A stretch of DNA of 64,000 nt from Candidatus Aalborgicola defluviihabitans (GTDB taxonomy: Bacteria; Pseudomonadota; Gammaproteobacteria; Burkholderiales; Burkholderiaceae_C). The stretch covers positions 62,001-126,000 of the forward strand of contig JADIXX010000003.1 of the NCBI GenBank assembly GCA_016705575.1, read 5' to 3'. Shown piece by piece: positions 27,053 to 36,944 of the stretch. A model generated the notes under the pieces. It was not told the DNA's origin. It did not search any database and saw only the letters and a program-made list of their open reading frames with translations. Position numbers and translations under genes: made by a program. Position 1 is the first letter of the stretch, and each line of letters begins with the position of its first letter.

Positions 27053-28744
27053 TCAGGGACGCTGCTCAAAGGCCTGCGCGGCCTTGCCCACCGACACAAA
27101 AAATTCCTGTGGCTCCAAAAGTCCCCGTGCGTTTAGACGTTGCAACTGCTCGCGCAAGGGGCGCGGGCAGTCGGCAAACTTCAGCTCCACACCTTGGGCC
27201 AATAATTCGCGTTGCAATTGGGCCAGCTTTTCGCCGGCTGTGATGTCGATATCGGTGATGGCCTGGGCATCAATCACCAGCCACCGCAGCGTGGGCCCGG
27301 CTTGTTCTGCCAGGGTTTCAATGTGGTCCAACACATGGCGGGCATTGGCAAAAATCAGCGGTGCATAGGGGCGGTACACCAGCAGGCCGGGGATGTATTC
27401 GCCTTCGTCGTCGTTCTTGCAGTCATGAAACTTGCCGTCAACCGCCAAGCGCCGCAGCACGGCTCCACCGGGCCGTGAAATTTCCACCAACACCGCGATC
27501 AGCGACACCAAAATCCCCAGGATGATGCCGGGCACTACGCCGGCCACCAAAATAGCCCCGGTTACCCCCATGGCAATGCCAAATTCCACCCGGTCAATGC
27601 GCAGCAAGTGGTGCAGTGGAGCCAACTCCAGCATACGAGCCGCCGTCACCAGCAGAATGGCAGCCAAGGCCACGGTGGGCAGTTGGTCGATGGCACTTGT
27701 CAGAAACAGCAAAAAAAGTAACAAGCCCGCAGCTGCCACCAGCTGAGCCACCTGGGACCGCGCACCCGTACCATCGGCCACTGCTGTACGCGACTGGCTG
27801 GCAGATACGGCAAAACCTTGGCATAACGCAGACAACACGTTGGCCACGCCCAGCGCCACCAACTCCTGGTTGGGGTTGACTTCGTCCTGGTGTTTGGCGG
27901 CAAAGGTTTGCGCCAGCAGAATGCCATCTGAAAACGTCAAAAAGGCCAGCGCCAATGCTGCGGGCGCCAGCGCGTTGATGTCGCTCCACGACATTGCAAA
28001 CGTGGCCGGTTGCGGCAGACCGCGTGGCACGGCGCCCGCCACGGTGATGCCGTAGCGCTGCAGGTCCAACACCTCGGTGAGCACCACTGCCACGGTGCAG
28101 GCCACCAGGGCGCCCGGTACCTTGGGCAACCAGCGCGCCAGCCCCCACAGCAGAGTGATCAGACCCAGGCCCAGCATCATTGTGGGTGCATGAACGGCGT
28201 GGATTTGGGACAGCAGGGACTGGATATGCGGGATGAAGGCATCACCCACGGTCGTGATCCCAAACAGCTTGCCCAACTGGGTCGCCAGCAGCAACAGGGA
28301 TGCACCGTTCAGGTAGCCCACCAAAACAGGGCGTGACAGCAGGTCGGCCACATTGCCTAACCGCAATTGGGCTGCCAACAGCAGCAGTGCGCCTGATAGC
28401 AAGGCCAACTCGGCGGCCAGCATGGCCACGCGGCCAGCGTCACCGGCAGCCAGCGGCAAAATCACCGAACCTGCCAGCAGACCGATAGCGGCGTCGGGCC
28501 CGGCAATGACCTGGCGGGAACTGGAAAACAGTGCATACCCAATACAGGCCGCCAGCGCCGCATACAGGCCGGTAACTGGCGGCAAGTGCACCAGCTCGGC
28601 GTAGGCCATGACCGAGGGAATCATCACCACGCAAGTCGAAAGACCTGCCACCAGGTCGTGGCGAAACCAGGCACGCGGATACTGCTTGAGCACTGCGAGC
28701 AGAGGCAGCCAGTGCAGGTGGGTTGCGTTGCGTTCGTCGTGCAT
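27053..28744 (-). CDS. SulP-family anion transporter with STAS domain
   Basis: This 563-aa inner-membrane protein is related to SLC26 and bacterial sulfate/bicarbonate carriers. The SulP core (residues about 25-420) begins DLVAGLSTCVVMIPSVMAYAELVHLPPVTGLYAAL, the most conserved SulP stretch. A cytoplasmic STAS domain (about 445-555) carries WLVIDAQAITDIDITAGEKL. The substrate may be sulfate, bicarbonate or a dicarboxylate and cannot be told from sequence. It stands alone, convergent with the Pit operon; the nearby alkylsulfatase gene makes sulfate handling an interesting but unproven idea. Confidence 0.92.
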   Translation of the reverse strand: MHDERNATHLHWLPLLAVLKQYPRAWFRHDLVAGLSTCVVMIPSVMAYAELVHLPPVTGLYAALAACIGYALFSSSRQVIAGPDAAIGLLAGSVILPLAAGDAGRVAMLAAELALLSGALLLLAAQLRLGNVADLLSRPVLVGYLNGASLLLLATQLGKLFGITTVGDAFIPHIQSLLSQIHAVHAPTMMLGLGLITLLWGLARWLPKVPGALVACTVAVVLTEVLDLQRYGITVAGAVPRGLPQPATFAMSWSDINALAPAALALAFLTFSDGILLAQTFAAKHQDEVNPNQELVALGVANVLSALCQGFAVSASQSRTAVADGTGARSQVAQLVAAAGLLLFLLFLTSAIDQLPTVALAAILLVTAARMLELAPLHHLLRIDRVEFGIAMGVTGAILVAGVVPGIILGILVSLIAVLVEISRPGGAVLRRLAVDGKFHDCKNDDEGEYIPGLLVYRPYAPLIFANARHVLDHIETLAEQAGPTLRWLVIDAQAITDIDITAGEKLAQLQRELLAQGVELKFADCPRPLREQLQRLNARGLLEPQEFFVSVGKAAQAFEQRP

Positions 28745-28910
28745 GGTGTTGTTCCATTATCCAATGGGTCCTTGCGAGGGCTGGTGTCATGCGGGCATGC
28801 CGGGTCATGCGTAGAACCAGTCCCTACGGCTCTTGCGCACGCGGTGCTTTGGAACGTTCTGGTTTGCCAGTCTGCTGTCGGCAGACACTCTGACTACAGC
28901 CGTCCTCTAA

Positions 28911-30020
28911 TCATCCGCCTGTCGCTACGCAGTTACGGCCCAGGTGTTTGGCTTGGTAAACCCCCATGTCGGCTGCCTTGAGCAGGTCTTCCAGACTGCG
29001 CATGTTGGCGCTGCGTACGGCGACGCCCACGCTGATGCTGCCTTGCCAGCCTCCATCGCCAGCAGGCACGTACAGTGCAGCAACTTCTCGGCGCACTTTC
29101 TCGGCCAGTTGCAGCATGCCGTCCAGTGGGGTGTCGATGCAAACGATCAAAAATTCATCGCCACCGAGGCGGCATACCAGATCATCGTTGCGCACCGCAT
29201 GGCGCAGTTGCACCGCGCGGCGGCATAAGACCTCGTCTCCCGCATCGTGGCCCTGCGTGTCGTTGATGTGTTTGAAGCCATCGGCGTCCAACAACATGCA
29301 CGCCAGTGGTGCGCCATGGTCGTCGGCTCTGCGCCACTCTCGCTCCAGTGCAAGCAAGGCATGGCGTCGGTTGGGCAGGCCGGTCAGTACGTCGGTCATA
29401 GCCATATTCTCCAGGCGCAGATTGGCGTCTGATAGCGCGTGGGTGCGCTCAACAACCCGCGCCTCTAGTGTCTGGTTCAGCTCCGCCAACTCGCGGTTGC
29501 GTTCGGAGACCTGTTCAAACAGCCGGTTCATGGCCTGCAACAGCGTGGCTGTGGCCGGGTCGTGTTCCTTGCGGTGGGCTGCAAAGGCGGCTTCTTGTGA
29601 CATGCCGAGTTGGGTGGCCTCCACCAGCCGTGCCAGTAACTGGTCAGAGCCCAGAATATGGTAAGCCAGCCAGTTGCACAGGTACTGCAGCAGTTCGCTG
29701 GCCTTGCCACGCTGGTTGCTGGCCGCGCCGGTTCGCATGAAGGCAACATCCACCAGAAACTGGGCGTGCTCCTTTTTCTGGTGCGCAAAGTGGCGCGAGT
29801 CAATGGCATGCTCTTGCATCAGGAGCTCTTCTTCGCTGAAATGGTAGGCGGCGTAGTCTGCAAGTTCCGTAAACACGCGTTCCATTTCTTCGCCGGTGCT
29901 GCCTTCGGGTCGCAACAAGAGGTCGCCAAATGCGTTGATGATGTCCACCAAGCGGTGATGCTGTTCATCAACGGTGGGTATGCCGGTGACGAAACACGTA
30001 TCCCAACGAAACGATTCCAT
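28911..30020 (-). CDS. Hemerythrin-GGDEF sensor diguanylate cyclase
   Basis: This 369-aa cytoplasmic protein has an N-terminal bacteriohemerythrin domain (about 1-135) with the iron-ligand pattern PTVDEQHHRLVD, HFSEEELLMQ, HAIDSRHFAHQKKEH and HILGSD. A coiled coil (about 165-195) leads to a GGDEF domain (200-369). The active site GGDEF is at residues 286-290, and the product-inhibition site RNDD (RxxD) lies just before it, so it should make c-di-GMP from GTP. The di-iron site would let O2 or NO tune activity, as in other hemerythrin-GGDEF proteins. It could feed PelD at 13.1 kb. The 166-bp gap to SulP holds only a short hairpin (28870-28886). Confidence 0.93.
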   Translation of the reverse strand: MESFRWDTCFVTGIPTVDEQHHRLVDIINAFGDLLLRPEGSTGEEMERVFTELADYAAYHFSEEELLMQEHAIDSRHFAHQKKEHAQFLVDVAFMRTGAASNQRGKASELLQYLCNWLAYHILGSDQLLARLVEATQLGMSQEAAFAAHRKEHDPATATLLQAMNRLFEQVSERNRELAELNQTLEARVVERTHALSDANLRLENMAMTDVLTGLPNRRHALLALEREWRRADDHGAPLACMLLDADGFKHINDTQGHDAGDEVLCRRAVQLRHAVRNDDLVCRLGGDEFLIVCIDTPLDGMLQLAEKVRREVAALYVPAGDGGWQGSISVGVAVRSANMRSLEDLLKAADMGVYQAKHLGRNCVATGG

Positions 30021-30206
30021 GGGGCCCCTCTTTAAGCGCTGGAACGAGTCTATTGCATTCCCCGCATGGTTGCGGGGCCGTATGCCAAAACTATTGCCGC
30101 GTCGGCACCGTTGTGTAGAGCGGCAGCGAAACAGAGCAGTGTTTGCAATTTTCGAAAGTTGATGGAGATGGTGCGACTCTCATCAACGCATGGGTACTCT
30201 CGGTAA

Positions 30207-31658
30207 TCAGGTCTTCCACCGGATCATCAAGTTCAGAATTTTCATGGCCCGGCCCGCATAGGGTGGCTGGAACAGCATCTGAATGGCAGAGAACGGGCCC
30301 TGGTAGAACACCGGGCGCAATTTGGAGAAGGTGTTGAAACCTTCAATCGCATGGTAGTGGCCCATACCGCTGGGGCCCACGCCACCAAAGGGCAGGTCAT
30401 GCTGGCCTACATGCAACAGGGCTTCGTTGACAGACACACCGCCCGACATCACGCGCGAGATATAGAAACGCTGTAGTTCCTTGTCGTTGGTGAACGGATA
30501 GATCGCCAGCGGGCGGTCATGGCTGTTGATGTAGCGGGCCACTTCCATTTGGCCTTTGTACGTGCGCACCGGCAGGATGGGGCCGAAGATCTCACGCTGC
30601 GACAGAATCATGTCGGCCGTGGGGTTTAGCACCAGATGGGGTGGGAATTTGCGGGCTTGCGCGTTGGGTGTTTGCCCTTCTGACAGGTTGACCAGCGTAG
30701 CGCCCTTGGCGCGTGCATCCTCAAGAGTGCCTTGCAGTCGCTCATACGAACGTTGGTCGATGATGGACGTGTAGTCGTTGGCGTTGATATCCGGAAAGCG
30801 CTCGGCAAACAGGCGCTTGCAGTGCGTTGCAAACTCATCCACCTTGCCTTCGGGGATGAACACGTAGTCGATGTTGGTGCAAATTTGCCCGGCGTTGAAC
30901 ATCTTGACCCACATGATGCGTTCGGCGGCGGTCTTGATGGAGAAGTCAGGCCCGACGATGGCGGGAGCTTTGCCACCTAACTCCAGTGTGACGGGTGTCA
31001 GATTGCGTGCCGCATTGGCCATGACCGCGCGGCCTGTAGTGCCAGAGCCTGTGAACAGCAGGTGGTCGAACGGAATGCTGGAGAACGCCGGTCCGCGGCC
31101 ACCGCCGTCTTCAAAGAACTTGAGTTTGTCTTCCGGAAAATACTTGGGGCTGATTTGCGCAAGCAACAGCGCCAGGTGGCGCGAGTTCTCGGACATCTTC
31201 ACCATGGCCCGGTTGCCCGCAGCAAAGATGGCCGCCAGCGGGGAGAAGGTCAGGTTCAGCGGGAAGTTCCAGGGCACGATGATGCCCACCACGCCCAGCG
31301 GCTGCGGGATGACTCGGTTGGACGCGCCAGGGTAAGTCAACATGTCGATGTGGCGGCGCTGGGGTTTCATCCACTTCTTGAGATTTTTGGACGAATCCTT
31401 GATGGTTTCCAGCACCACAAAGAATTCGGCAAACAGGGTTTCAAACTCGGAGCGACTGCCATAGTCCGCGTTAATGGCCGCCACCAGCGCGTCTCGATTC
31501 TCTTTGAGCATGCGCGAGAGGTTCAGCAAATCCTGGCGGCGCTCGGCCAGCGTGGGCTCGGGGTGCTCCAGGTAGGCCGCGCGTTGGGTGTCAAAACATT
31601 GTTGGAACTCGGCGGGAATCTGCGGTAGATCGAGGTAGGGCGTGGTGGGGGCGTTCAC
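30207..31658 (-). CDS. Coniferyl-aldehyde-dehydrogenase-like aldehyde dehydrogenase
   Basis: This NAD(P)-dependent aldehyde dehydrogenase (483 aa) belongs to the CALDH/class 3 fatty-aldehyde branch. Visible motifs are VVGIIVPWNFPLNL, the Rossmann region FTGSGTTGRAVM, the general base in TLELGGKAPAIV and the nucleophilic cysteine in FNAGQICTNIDYVF. A hydrophobic C-terminus is typical of this branch. It follows the alkylsulfatase by 19 bp and the GMC oxidoreductase on the same strand. In this setting the likely job is oxidation of a medium or long-chain aldehyde to the acid rather than lignin metabolism. Confidence 0.88.
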   Translation of the reverse strand: MNAPTTPYLDLPQIPAEFQQCFDTQRAAYLEHPEPTLAERRQDLLNLSRMLKENRDALVAAINADYGSRSEFETLFAEFFVVLETIKDSSKNLKKWMKPQRRHIDMLTYPGASNRVIPQPLGVVGIIVPWNFPLNLTFSPLAAIFAAGNRAMVKMSENSRHLALLLAQISPKYFPEDKLKFFEDGGGRGPAFSSIPFDHLLFTGSGTTGRAVMANAARNLTPVTLELGGKAPAIVGPDFSIKTAAERIMWVKMFNAGQICTNIDYVFIPEGKVDEFATHCKRLFAERFPDINANDYTSIIDQRSYERLQGTLEDARAKGATLVNLSEGQTPNAQARKFPPHLVLNPTADMILSQREIFGPILPVRTYKGQMEVARYINSHDRPLAIYPFTNDKELQRFYISRVMSGGVSVNEALLHVGQHDLPFGGVGPSGMGHYHAIEGFNTFSKLRPVFYQGPFSAIQMLFQPPYAGRAMKILNLMIRWKT

Positions 31659-31677
31659 GGTGACTCCTTGTTGATCA

Positions 31678-33649
31678 TTACTTGGTCACGATGGCAAAGT
31701 TGCCAGGTGCCTTGTCGATCAGGCCAAGAAAGCGTACCAAGTCGATCTTGCTGCCGTCTATCTTCAGGTCATCGCTGAGCAAAGTATCTTTCACGCCGGC
31801 AGTACCCGCCATCATCTTGATAAAGATGGATTTGGTCAGTGTCAGGGTGGCATTGGCATCTGTGGCAGGTGCTGCCTTTTTGTAATGCAGCACGGCATTT
31901 TCAATCCAGAGCACATACGATTCCTTGATATCGCTGAGGACCAGGTTGACCTTCAGATTTTTGCCATCGGCAGCGGGACCGTCCAGGCCTGCCGCCATCG
32001 CCTCCAGGAAGCGCTCCACCGGGGTTTGCATCAGCATTTCAACAAAGCCTGCGCGGCTGACACCCTGTGCAGGAGGGCCGTTGCGCAATTCAGCGGCTCC
32101 CGTCAGGTAGCTGTTGCGCCAGGTCGCAGATTCGGACATATAACCCATTTGGTCATACGTCTTGGCCAGCAATTCCTTGGCCGCTTTGCTCGAAGGATCG
32201 CCAAATACGGCTTGGTTTAGCAGTTCTGCCGCCCAGCGGTATTCGCCTTTGTCATAGGCGGTCTGCGCTGCCGCTACCGCCTTATCGGCACCACCCAAAA
32301 GCTCCAGATAGTGTTTGGCAGCCTCCTGCGGAGGCAGCGGATTCAGGGTGGCCGGGTTGCCGTCATAGGCGCCCAGGTAGAACTGGTAAACCGCCCGCAC
32401 GTTGTGGCGCAGGTCGCCGTAGTAACCGCGTGCGCCAAAGTGATCTTCCAACGACTTGGGCAGTTTGATTTTGTCGGCAATTTCATTGCGGGTGTAACCC
32501 GCGTTGATCAGGCGCACGGTCTGGTCGTGGGTGTACTTATAGACATCGCGGTGCGCTTTGATGAAGTCTTGGATATGCGCATTGCCCCAAATGGGCCAGT
32601 TGTGTTGACCGAAATACACCTCGGTGCCCGCCGTTTGCTCCAGCGCCTGTTCCATGTACTCGGACCAGCGCAGGGCGTCGCGCACCTTGGCGCCGCGTAT
32701 GGGTAGCAGGTTGTGCATGGTTTGTGTCAGATTTTCGGCACCGCCGTAGGCCTTTTTCTCTGGAATGAAGAAGGTCAATTCGGCAGGGGCTTCTGCACCG
32801 GGAACGTTGTGGAACACAAAGTGCACGCCATCCAGCGTCAGCTCTTCGGTGGGTTTGGTAATGAGTTGGGTAGGCGGCAAGATGCCAAAGGTGCCATAGA
32901 CCACGTTCTTACCCAGGCCGGTGTCCACATTGCCCTTGGCCGAGAGTTCCAGGTCGCGCCCGAACTGGTATATAGAGCGACGGCCCATGGCCGTGCCCAC
33001 CATCACGTTTTCGCTGGTGGCTTCTTCCATGAATCCTGTGGGTGCAATCACCGGCACGTTGCGTTCGGCTCACCTCCTGGGGCGTCACCACGCCCAGCGC
33101 ACCGCCAAAGTGGTCGATATGACTATGCGAGAACACCAAGGCTGTGACAGGCTTGTCACCCAGATGTTGGCGCGCAAAGGCCATGGCAGCGGCGGAGCTT
33201 TCGCGAGTGGTCAGGGCATCCACCACGATCCAGCCCGTTTTGCCTTCAATCAACGTGATGTTGGCGACGTCAAAACCGCGCAGCTGGTAGATGCCGTCAG
33301 TGACCTTGAAGAGACCAATCTCGGCATTCAGGCGGGCGTGGCGCCACAGGCTGGGATTGACGGTATCTGGGGACTGGCCCTTTATAAACTGATAGGCGTC
33401 ATAGTCATACAGCACACTGCCGTCTGCAGCCAATAGTTTGCCTGTGGGCTTGGCGACAAAGCCGCGCTTGGCATCTTCAAAGTCCTGTGGGTCATCGAGC
33501 TTCAGATCCTTGGCGAACTGGGCATTGGCGGCCAGGGTTGTGGGCGTCGCGTCGCTCGCTGTGCCACCGACGCCGCTGTTCTTGGTGCAGCCGGTCATGC
33601 TGATGAGCGCTGTCAGCAACGCTAAATTGAGTATGTTTTTTGCTTTCAT
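31678..33649 (-). pseudogene. Linear alkylsulfatase (SdsA-like lipoprotein), single-base frameshift
   Basis: The product would hydrolyse alkyl sulfates such as SDS to alcohol and sulfate. The N-terminal part (33649 to about 33060) has a lipoprotein signal ending LISMTGC and the metallo-beta-lactamase zinc motif HSHIDHFGG. It then runs out of frame after VVTPQEVSR. The remainder continues in the neighbouring frame from NVPVIAPTGFMEEATSENV to 31678, covering the rest of the MBL domain, the helical dimerisation domain and the SCP2-like C-terminal domain. Removing one A in the CGAACG at about 33067 restores QEVSRRNVPVIAPTGF. Everything else is intact, so this is a recent mutation or a sequencing error. 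It sits between the aldehyde dehydrogenase and GMC genes. Confidence 0.88.
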
Positions 33650-33672
33650 AGAATGGCTACTAAAGGTTTGTT

Positions 33673-35277
33673 CTATTTGCTGGCACGGATCAGGTCGGCC
33701 GCTTTTTCGCCAATCATGATGCTGGCGGCGTTGGTGTTGCCACCAGTCAGTGTGGGCATGATGGATGCGTCGGCAACACGCAGGCCATCGACTCCTTTGA
33801 CGCGTAATTGCGCATCGACCACGGCCATCGGGTCGCTATCGGGGCCCATCTTGCAGCTGCCCACGGGGTGATATTGGGTATCGGCGCGGTTGCGAATGTC
33901 CTGCTCCATGGCCTTGGCATCGTCCACCCGCACCGGATATAACATCTTGCCGCGCACGGATGCAAAGGCACTGGATTCCATGATGCGTTGCTGCATCTGG
34001 CCGCCTGTTACCAGCAATTGGGTGTCGCGTTCGTCTGACAGGAAGCGCGGATCGATGACAGGCGCCACGCGTGGGTCGGTACTTTGGAGGCCTACGGTAC
34101 CGCGGCTGAAAGGGCGCAACACATCCACGTGGCACGAAATTCCATGGCTGATATGCATCTTGCGCGCATGGTCATCCACCAGGGCCAGCACGAACACCAA
34201 TTGCAGATCGGGAATGGCGACGTCCGGGTGGGACTTGAAAAATGCACCGGCCGAGGCAATGGCGCTGGTGATCATGCCGGTGCGGTGGCGGCGCCACTCC
34301 CACATGGCGGCGAAGGTCTTGAACATGCCGCGTGGCATGGCGCCAAAGGTGGCGGTGTTGCTGGGCACGTACCAGCTTTGCACGTAGTCAATGTGGTCCT
34401 GCAGGTTCTTGCCCACGCCAGGCAGGTTGTGGGCAACGGCAATGCTATGCGGTGCCAGATCTGACGCGTCACCGATACCTGAGAGTTGCAACAACTGGGG
34501 CGACCCGAAGGCGCCAGCGCTGAGCACCACTTCGCGGCATGCGCGCACGGTTTGCAACTGGTTGCCCTGGTAGAACTGCACACCGGTGGCGCGGCGTCCT
34601 TCCAGGTTGATCTTGGCGCTTACCGCGTGGGTGATAACCTTGAGGTTGGGGCGGTTCAGGTTGGGGGTGAGGTAGCCTTTGGCCGCGCTGCATCGCTCGC
34701 CATTTTTGTGTGTCACCTGGTACAGGAAAGAGCCCTCCTGTTGCGCTCCGTTGTAGTCGGGGTTCAGGGGGACGCCGTTTTGCGCGGCAGCATCCAGAAA
34801 CATCTGGCTGAGGGGACTGTCAAAGCGCGGATAGGTCACATTCAGCGGACCACCCTGGCCGTGGAAGGCGTTCTGGAACTGTTCGTTGTTTTCCGAACGC
34901 TTAAACAGTGGGAGCACCTCGTCGTAACCCCAGCCAGGGTTGCCCAGCGATGCCCAGTGGTCGTAGTCCCAGCGGTTACCGCGCACGTAGAGCATGGCGT
35001 TGATGGAGCTGGAGCCACCCAGCGTTTTGCCACGCGGCTGGTAGCCACGGCGGCCGTTCAGCCCGGGCTGGGGTACTGTCTCATAGGCGTAGTTGTTGAT
35101 CTTGGTGGGCACCATGGCCACCACGCCAGCGGGGGCGTGGATCAGCACGCTGCTGTCCGGTCCACCGGCCTCCAGCAGGCACACGCTCACCGACGGGTCT
35201 TCACTCAAGCGAGCCGCCAATACACAGCCCGCTGAACCCGCGCCAACGATCACATAGTCGAATTTCATTTCTGTCAT
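33673..35277 (-). CDS. GMC-family FAD alcohol oxidoreductase
   Basis: This 534-aa flavoenzyme is of the choline dehydrogenase/AlkJ type. The N-terminal ADP-binding motif DYVIVGAGSAGCVLAARLSE, the GMC signature RGKTLGGSSSINAMLYVRG, the second signature GAFGSPQLLQLSGIG and the C-terminal catalytic His/Asn region (YHPVGSCKMG; LTGGNTNAASIMIGEKAADLI) are all present. It is the first gene of a three-gene leftward unit with the alkylsulfatase (23 bp downstream) and the aldehyde dehydrogenase. It would oxidise the alcohol released by the sulfatase. A motif shared with the 36.9-kb promoter lies 52 bp upstream. Confidence 0.92.
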   Translation of the reverse strand: MTEMKFDYVIVGAGSAGCVLAARLSEDPSVSVCLLEAGGPDSSVLIHAPAGVVAMVPTKINNYAYETVPQPGLNGRRGYQPRGKTLGGSSSINAMLYVRGNRWDYDHWASLGNPGWGYDEVLPLFKRSENNEQFQNAFHGQGGPLNVTYPRFDSPLSQMFLDAAAQNGVPLNPDYNGAQQEGSFLYQVTHKNGERCSAAKGYLTPNLNRPNLKVITHAVSAKINLEGRRATGVQFYQGNQLQTVRACREVVLSAGAFGSPQLLQLSGIGDASDLAPHSIAVAHNLPGVGKNLQDHIDYVQSWYVPSNTATFGAMPRGMFKTFAAMWEWRRHRTGMITSAIASAGAFFKSHPDVAIPDLQLVFVLALVDDHARKMHISHGISCHVDVLRPFSRGTVGLQSTDPRVAPVIDPRFLSDERDTQLLVTGGQMQQRIMESSAFASVRGKMLYPVRVDDAKAMEQDIRNRADTQYHPVGSCKMGPDSDPMAVVDAQLRVKGVDGLRVADASIMPTLTGGNTNAASIMIGEKAADLIRASK

Positions 35278-35328
35278 CGCATAACCTTCAAATAACTATC
35301 GATACCGTCGTTAGGCACCTCGGTGGAA

Positions 35329-35366
35329 TGTGAAATTTCAGCAGGCATTTGTCTAATGACTTTATT
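35329..35366 (-). promoter_or_regulatory. Shared promoter/operator motif, copy A (upstream of the GMC gene)
   Basis: The plus strand reads TGTGAAATT, 12 bp, TGTCTAATG, 2 bp, TTTATT. The same three blocks with identical spacing occur at 36945-36982. On the minus strand TTAGAC and TCACAT are 17 bp apart, compatible with an activator-dependent promoter for the GMC-sulfatase-aldehyde dehydrogenase unit. The rest of the 160-bp gap shows no gene. Confidence 0.6.
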
Positions 35367-35439
35367 TCGGCAATGCCGAATGGGTAAGGCCCGAGTCCAT
35401 ACTTTTTGATCCAGGGAGCGTGGATGTGGCACGCACCGT

Positions 35440-35985
35440 TCATCGCCCACCCGTCACGGGAATCAATGCCCCTTGTATTGCACGACTTTGCTTGCTCATC
35501 AGAAAACACATTACGTTGGCGATGTCGTCGGGTCGAACCCAGTCACCTGGGTTAGCAAGGGGCATGGCTTGCCGGTTGGCGGGTGTATCGATGATGGATG
35601 GCAACACCGCATTGACGCGGATACCTTCAGGGCCCAGTTCGGTAGCCAGGCTTTCTGTCAGGTTCATCACTACTGATTTGGACGCGGTGTAAGCGCTCAT
35701 GCTGGCACTGCCATGCAGTGCCGACAGGGCTCCCACGTTGACGATGCAACCAGCCTTGCGTTCCTTCATGCCGGGCACTACTGCCTTGATGACGCTGCGC
35801 AGGGTGGCAACGTTGCGCTGAAACATGGCATCCCATTGCGCATCGTCGGGGTCATGGCCCATAACCCCCACGGCAAAACCACCGGCGATATTGAGCAATG
35901 CATGGATGGGGGGCAACGCTGCAACCAGGGCTGACACCGCCTGGGCGCCGGTGATGAGAATGTTTTGACCGTGTAAATTCATCAT
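35440..35985 (-). CDS. Short-chain dehydrogenase/reductase lacking its cofactor-binding loop
   Basis: The catalytic half is normal: LLNIAGGF, the serine in NVGALSALHGSASM, Y-x3-K in SAYTASKSVV, and GIRVNAVLPSIIDTPA. The N-terminus goes from NILITGA straight to QAVSALVAALPPIHALLNIAGG, so about 60 residues containing the glycine-rich TGxxxGxG loop and the next two beta-alpha units are missing. Total length is 181 aa against about 240-250 for the family. The frame is preserved. It overlaps the upstream desaturase gene as ATGATG/TGA, hence is translationally coupled. As written it should not bind NAD(P), and it may be a decayed gene. Confidence 0.8.
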   Translation of the reverse strand: MMNLHGQNILITGAQAVSALVAALPPIHALLNIAGGFAVGVMGHDPDDAQWDAMFQRNVATLRSVIKAVVPGMKERKAGCIVNVGALSALHGSASMSAYTASKSVVMNLTESLATELGPEGIRVNAVLPSIIDTPANRQAMPLANPGDWVRPDDIANVMCFLMSKQSRAIQGALIPVTGGR

Positions 35986-36872
35986 GTCGATGTCACAGTC
36001 GACGTGGGTGCTTGCGAGTCGTCGTAGGGGCGGCCACCGAATTTCAGCGCGGTATGTTCACGACGCGATTGAAAGAAGGGGTAAAACATCTGGTGGTACC
36101 AGCGCTCTTGTCCGAAGAGTCGGTCGTCGATCAGCCCCACCTTGGCGGGAAATTTGCGGGTGATATGGGCTGTGCCCAGCAAGACATCCCAGATGAACAT
36201 CAAATTGCCAAAATTGCCCTTGTAATGGCCGATGCCGTCGTCGTTGGTGATGGCATGGTGGGCCCAATGGGTGGCCGGTGTGGAAATGGTCCGCTCCAGC
36301 ACCCACATCACAGGACGCAAGGCGCGAATTTTGTACAAGGGTTCATCCCAGCGCCACGCGCAATGGGCTCCCAAAATGACGGCAATTTTGACGACGATGT
36401 AGATTGCATAGGTCATCCCAAACCCGAGATAGACAAAAACACCTGCAATCCATAGCCCAGGCATCAGCATGTAGTACAGAAAGTTGTTGCGGTAGGTGAC
36501 GCGAATGCTCATGTACTCTGCGGAGTGGTGCGCCCGGTGCAGAGGCCACAGCAGTGGCGTGTGCGATGCGCGGTGCCACAGGTATTGGGTCAAATCGTCC
36601 CCTACCAGCAGCAGCCCTAGCATGGCCCAAACCGGCCAATTTGCCCATGCTCCGCGCATGTCGGGAATCAGCCAGGCGCATAATTTTCCGGTCACCAAAA
36701 GTGCGATGGGTTGCGCGATGGCAAGCAGACTGAGGAACATGAGCAACTCCAGCTTGGTGTCGTTGCCGTTGGCGGTCACGGTATCTTTGTAACGCCGTGA
36801 CACCCACTCCATGAGTGCGTAGCCAAATATGAGACATACGATCAATATGTTTTGCAGCTTCTGGGGTTCCAT
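35982..36872 (-). CDS. Sterol desaturase/fatty acid hydroxylase superfamily protein
   Basis: This 296-aa integral membrane di-iron oxygenase carries the superfamily histidine boxes: LWHRASH (about 113-119), HRAHHS (about 127-132) and a later THWAHHAITNDDG. About five membrane helices surround them. It would hydroxylate or desaturate a lipid chain or another hydrophobic substrate. It leads a two-gene unit with the SDR and is divergent from the LysR gene at 37037; the shared promoter motif lies 73 bp upstream of its ATG. The substrate cannot be told from sequence. Confidence 0.9.
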   Translation of the reverse strand: MEPQKLQNILIVCLIFGYALMEWVSRRYKDTVTANGNDTKLELLMFLSLLAIAQPIALLVTGKLCAWLIPDMRGAWANWPVWAMLGLLLVGDDLTQYLWHRASHTPLLWPLHRAHHSAEYMSIRVTYRNNFLYYMLMPGLWIAGVFVYLGFGMTYAIYIVVKIAVILGAHCAWRWDEPLYKIRALRPVMWVLERTISTPATHWAHHAITNDDGIGHYKGNFGNLMFIWDVLLGTAHITRKFPAKVGLIDDRLFGQERWYHQMFYPFFQSRREHTALKFGGRPYDDSQAPTSTVTST

Positions 36873-36944
36873 GGTCTTGCTCCTGGGTTTGTCTTCCGCT
36901 TTTTTTTAGAGCCCGGCGTGCGGATGCTGGGTCCTTGGCGGTAT

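Noticed and set aside
28752..28790. gcgagggctgg near the SulP start as a repeat copy
   Set aside because: Only the seven-base core matches; the head and middle blocks are absent.
35288..35509. A 73-codon leftward frame upstream of the GMC gene
   Set aside because: It overlaps the promoter motif and the SDR end, has no ribosome binding site and no recognisable sequence.
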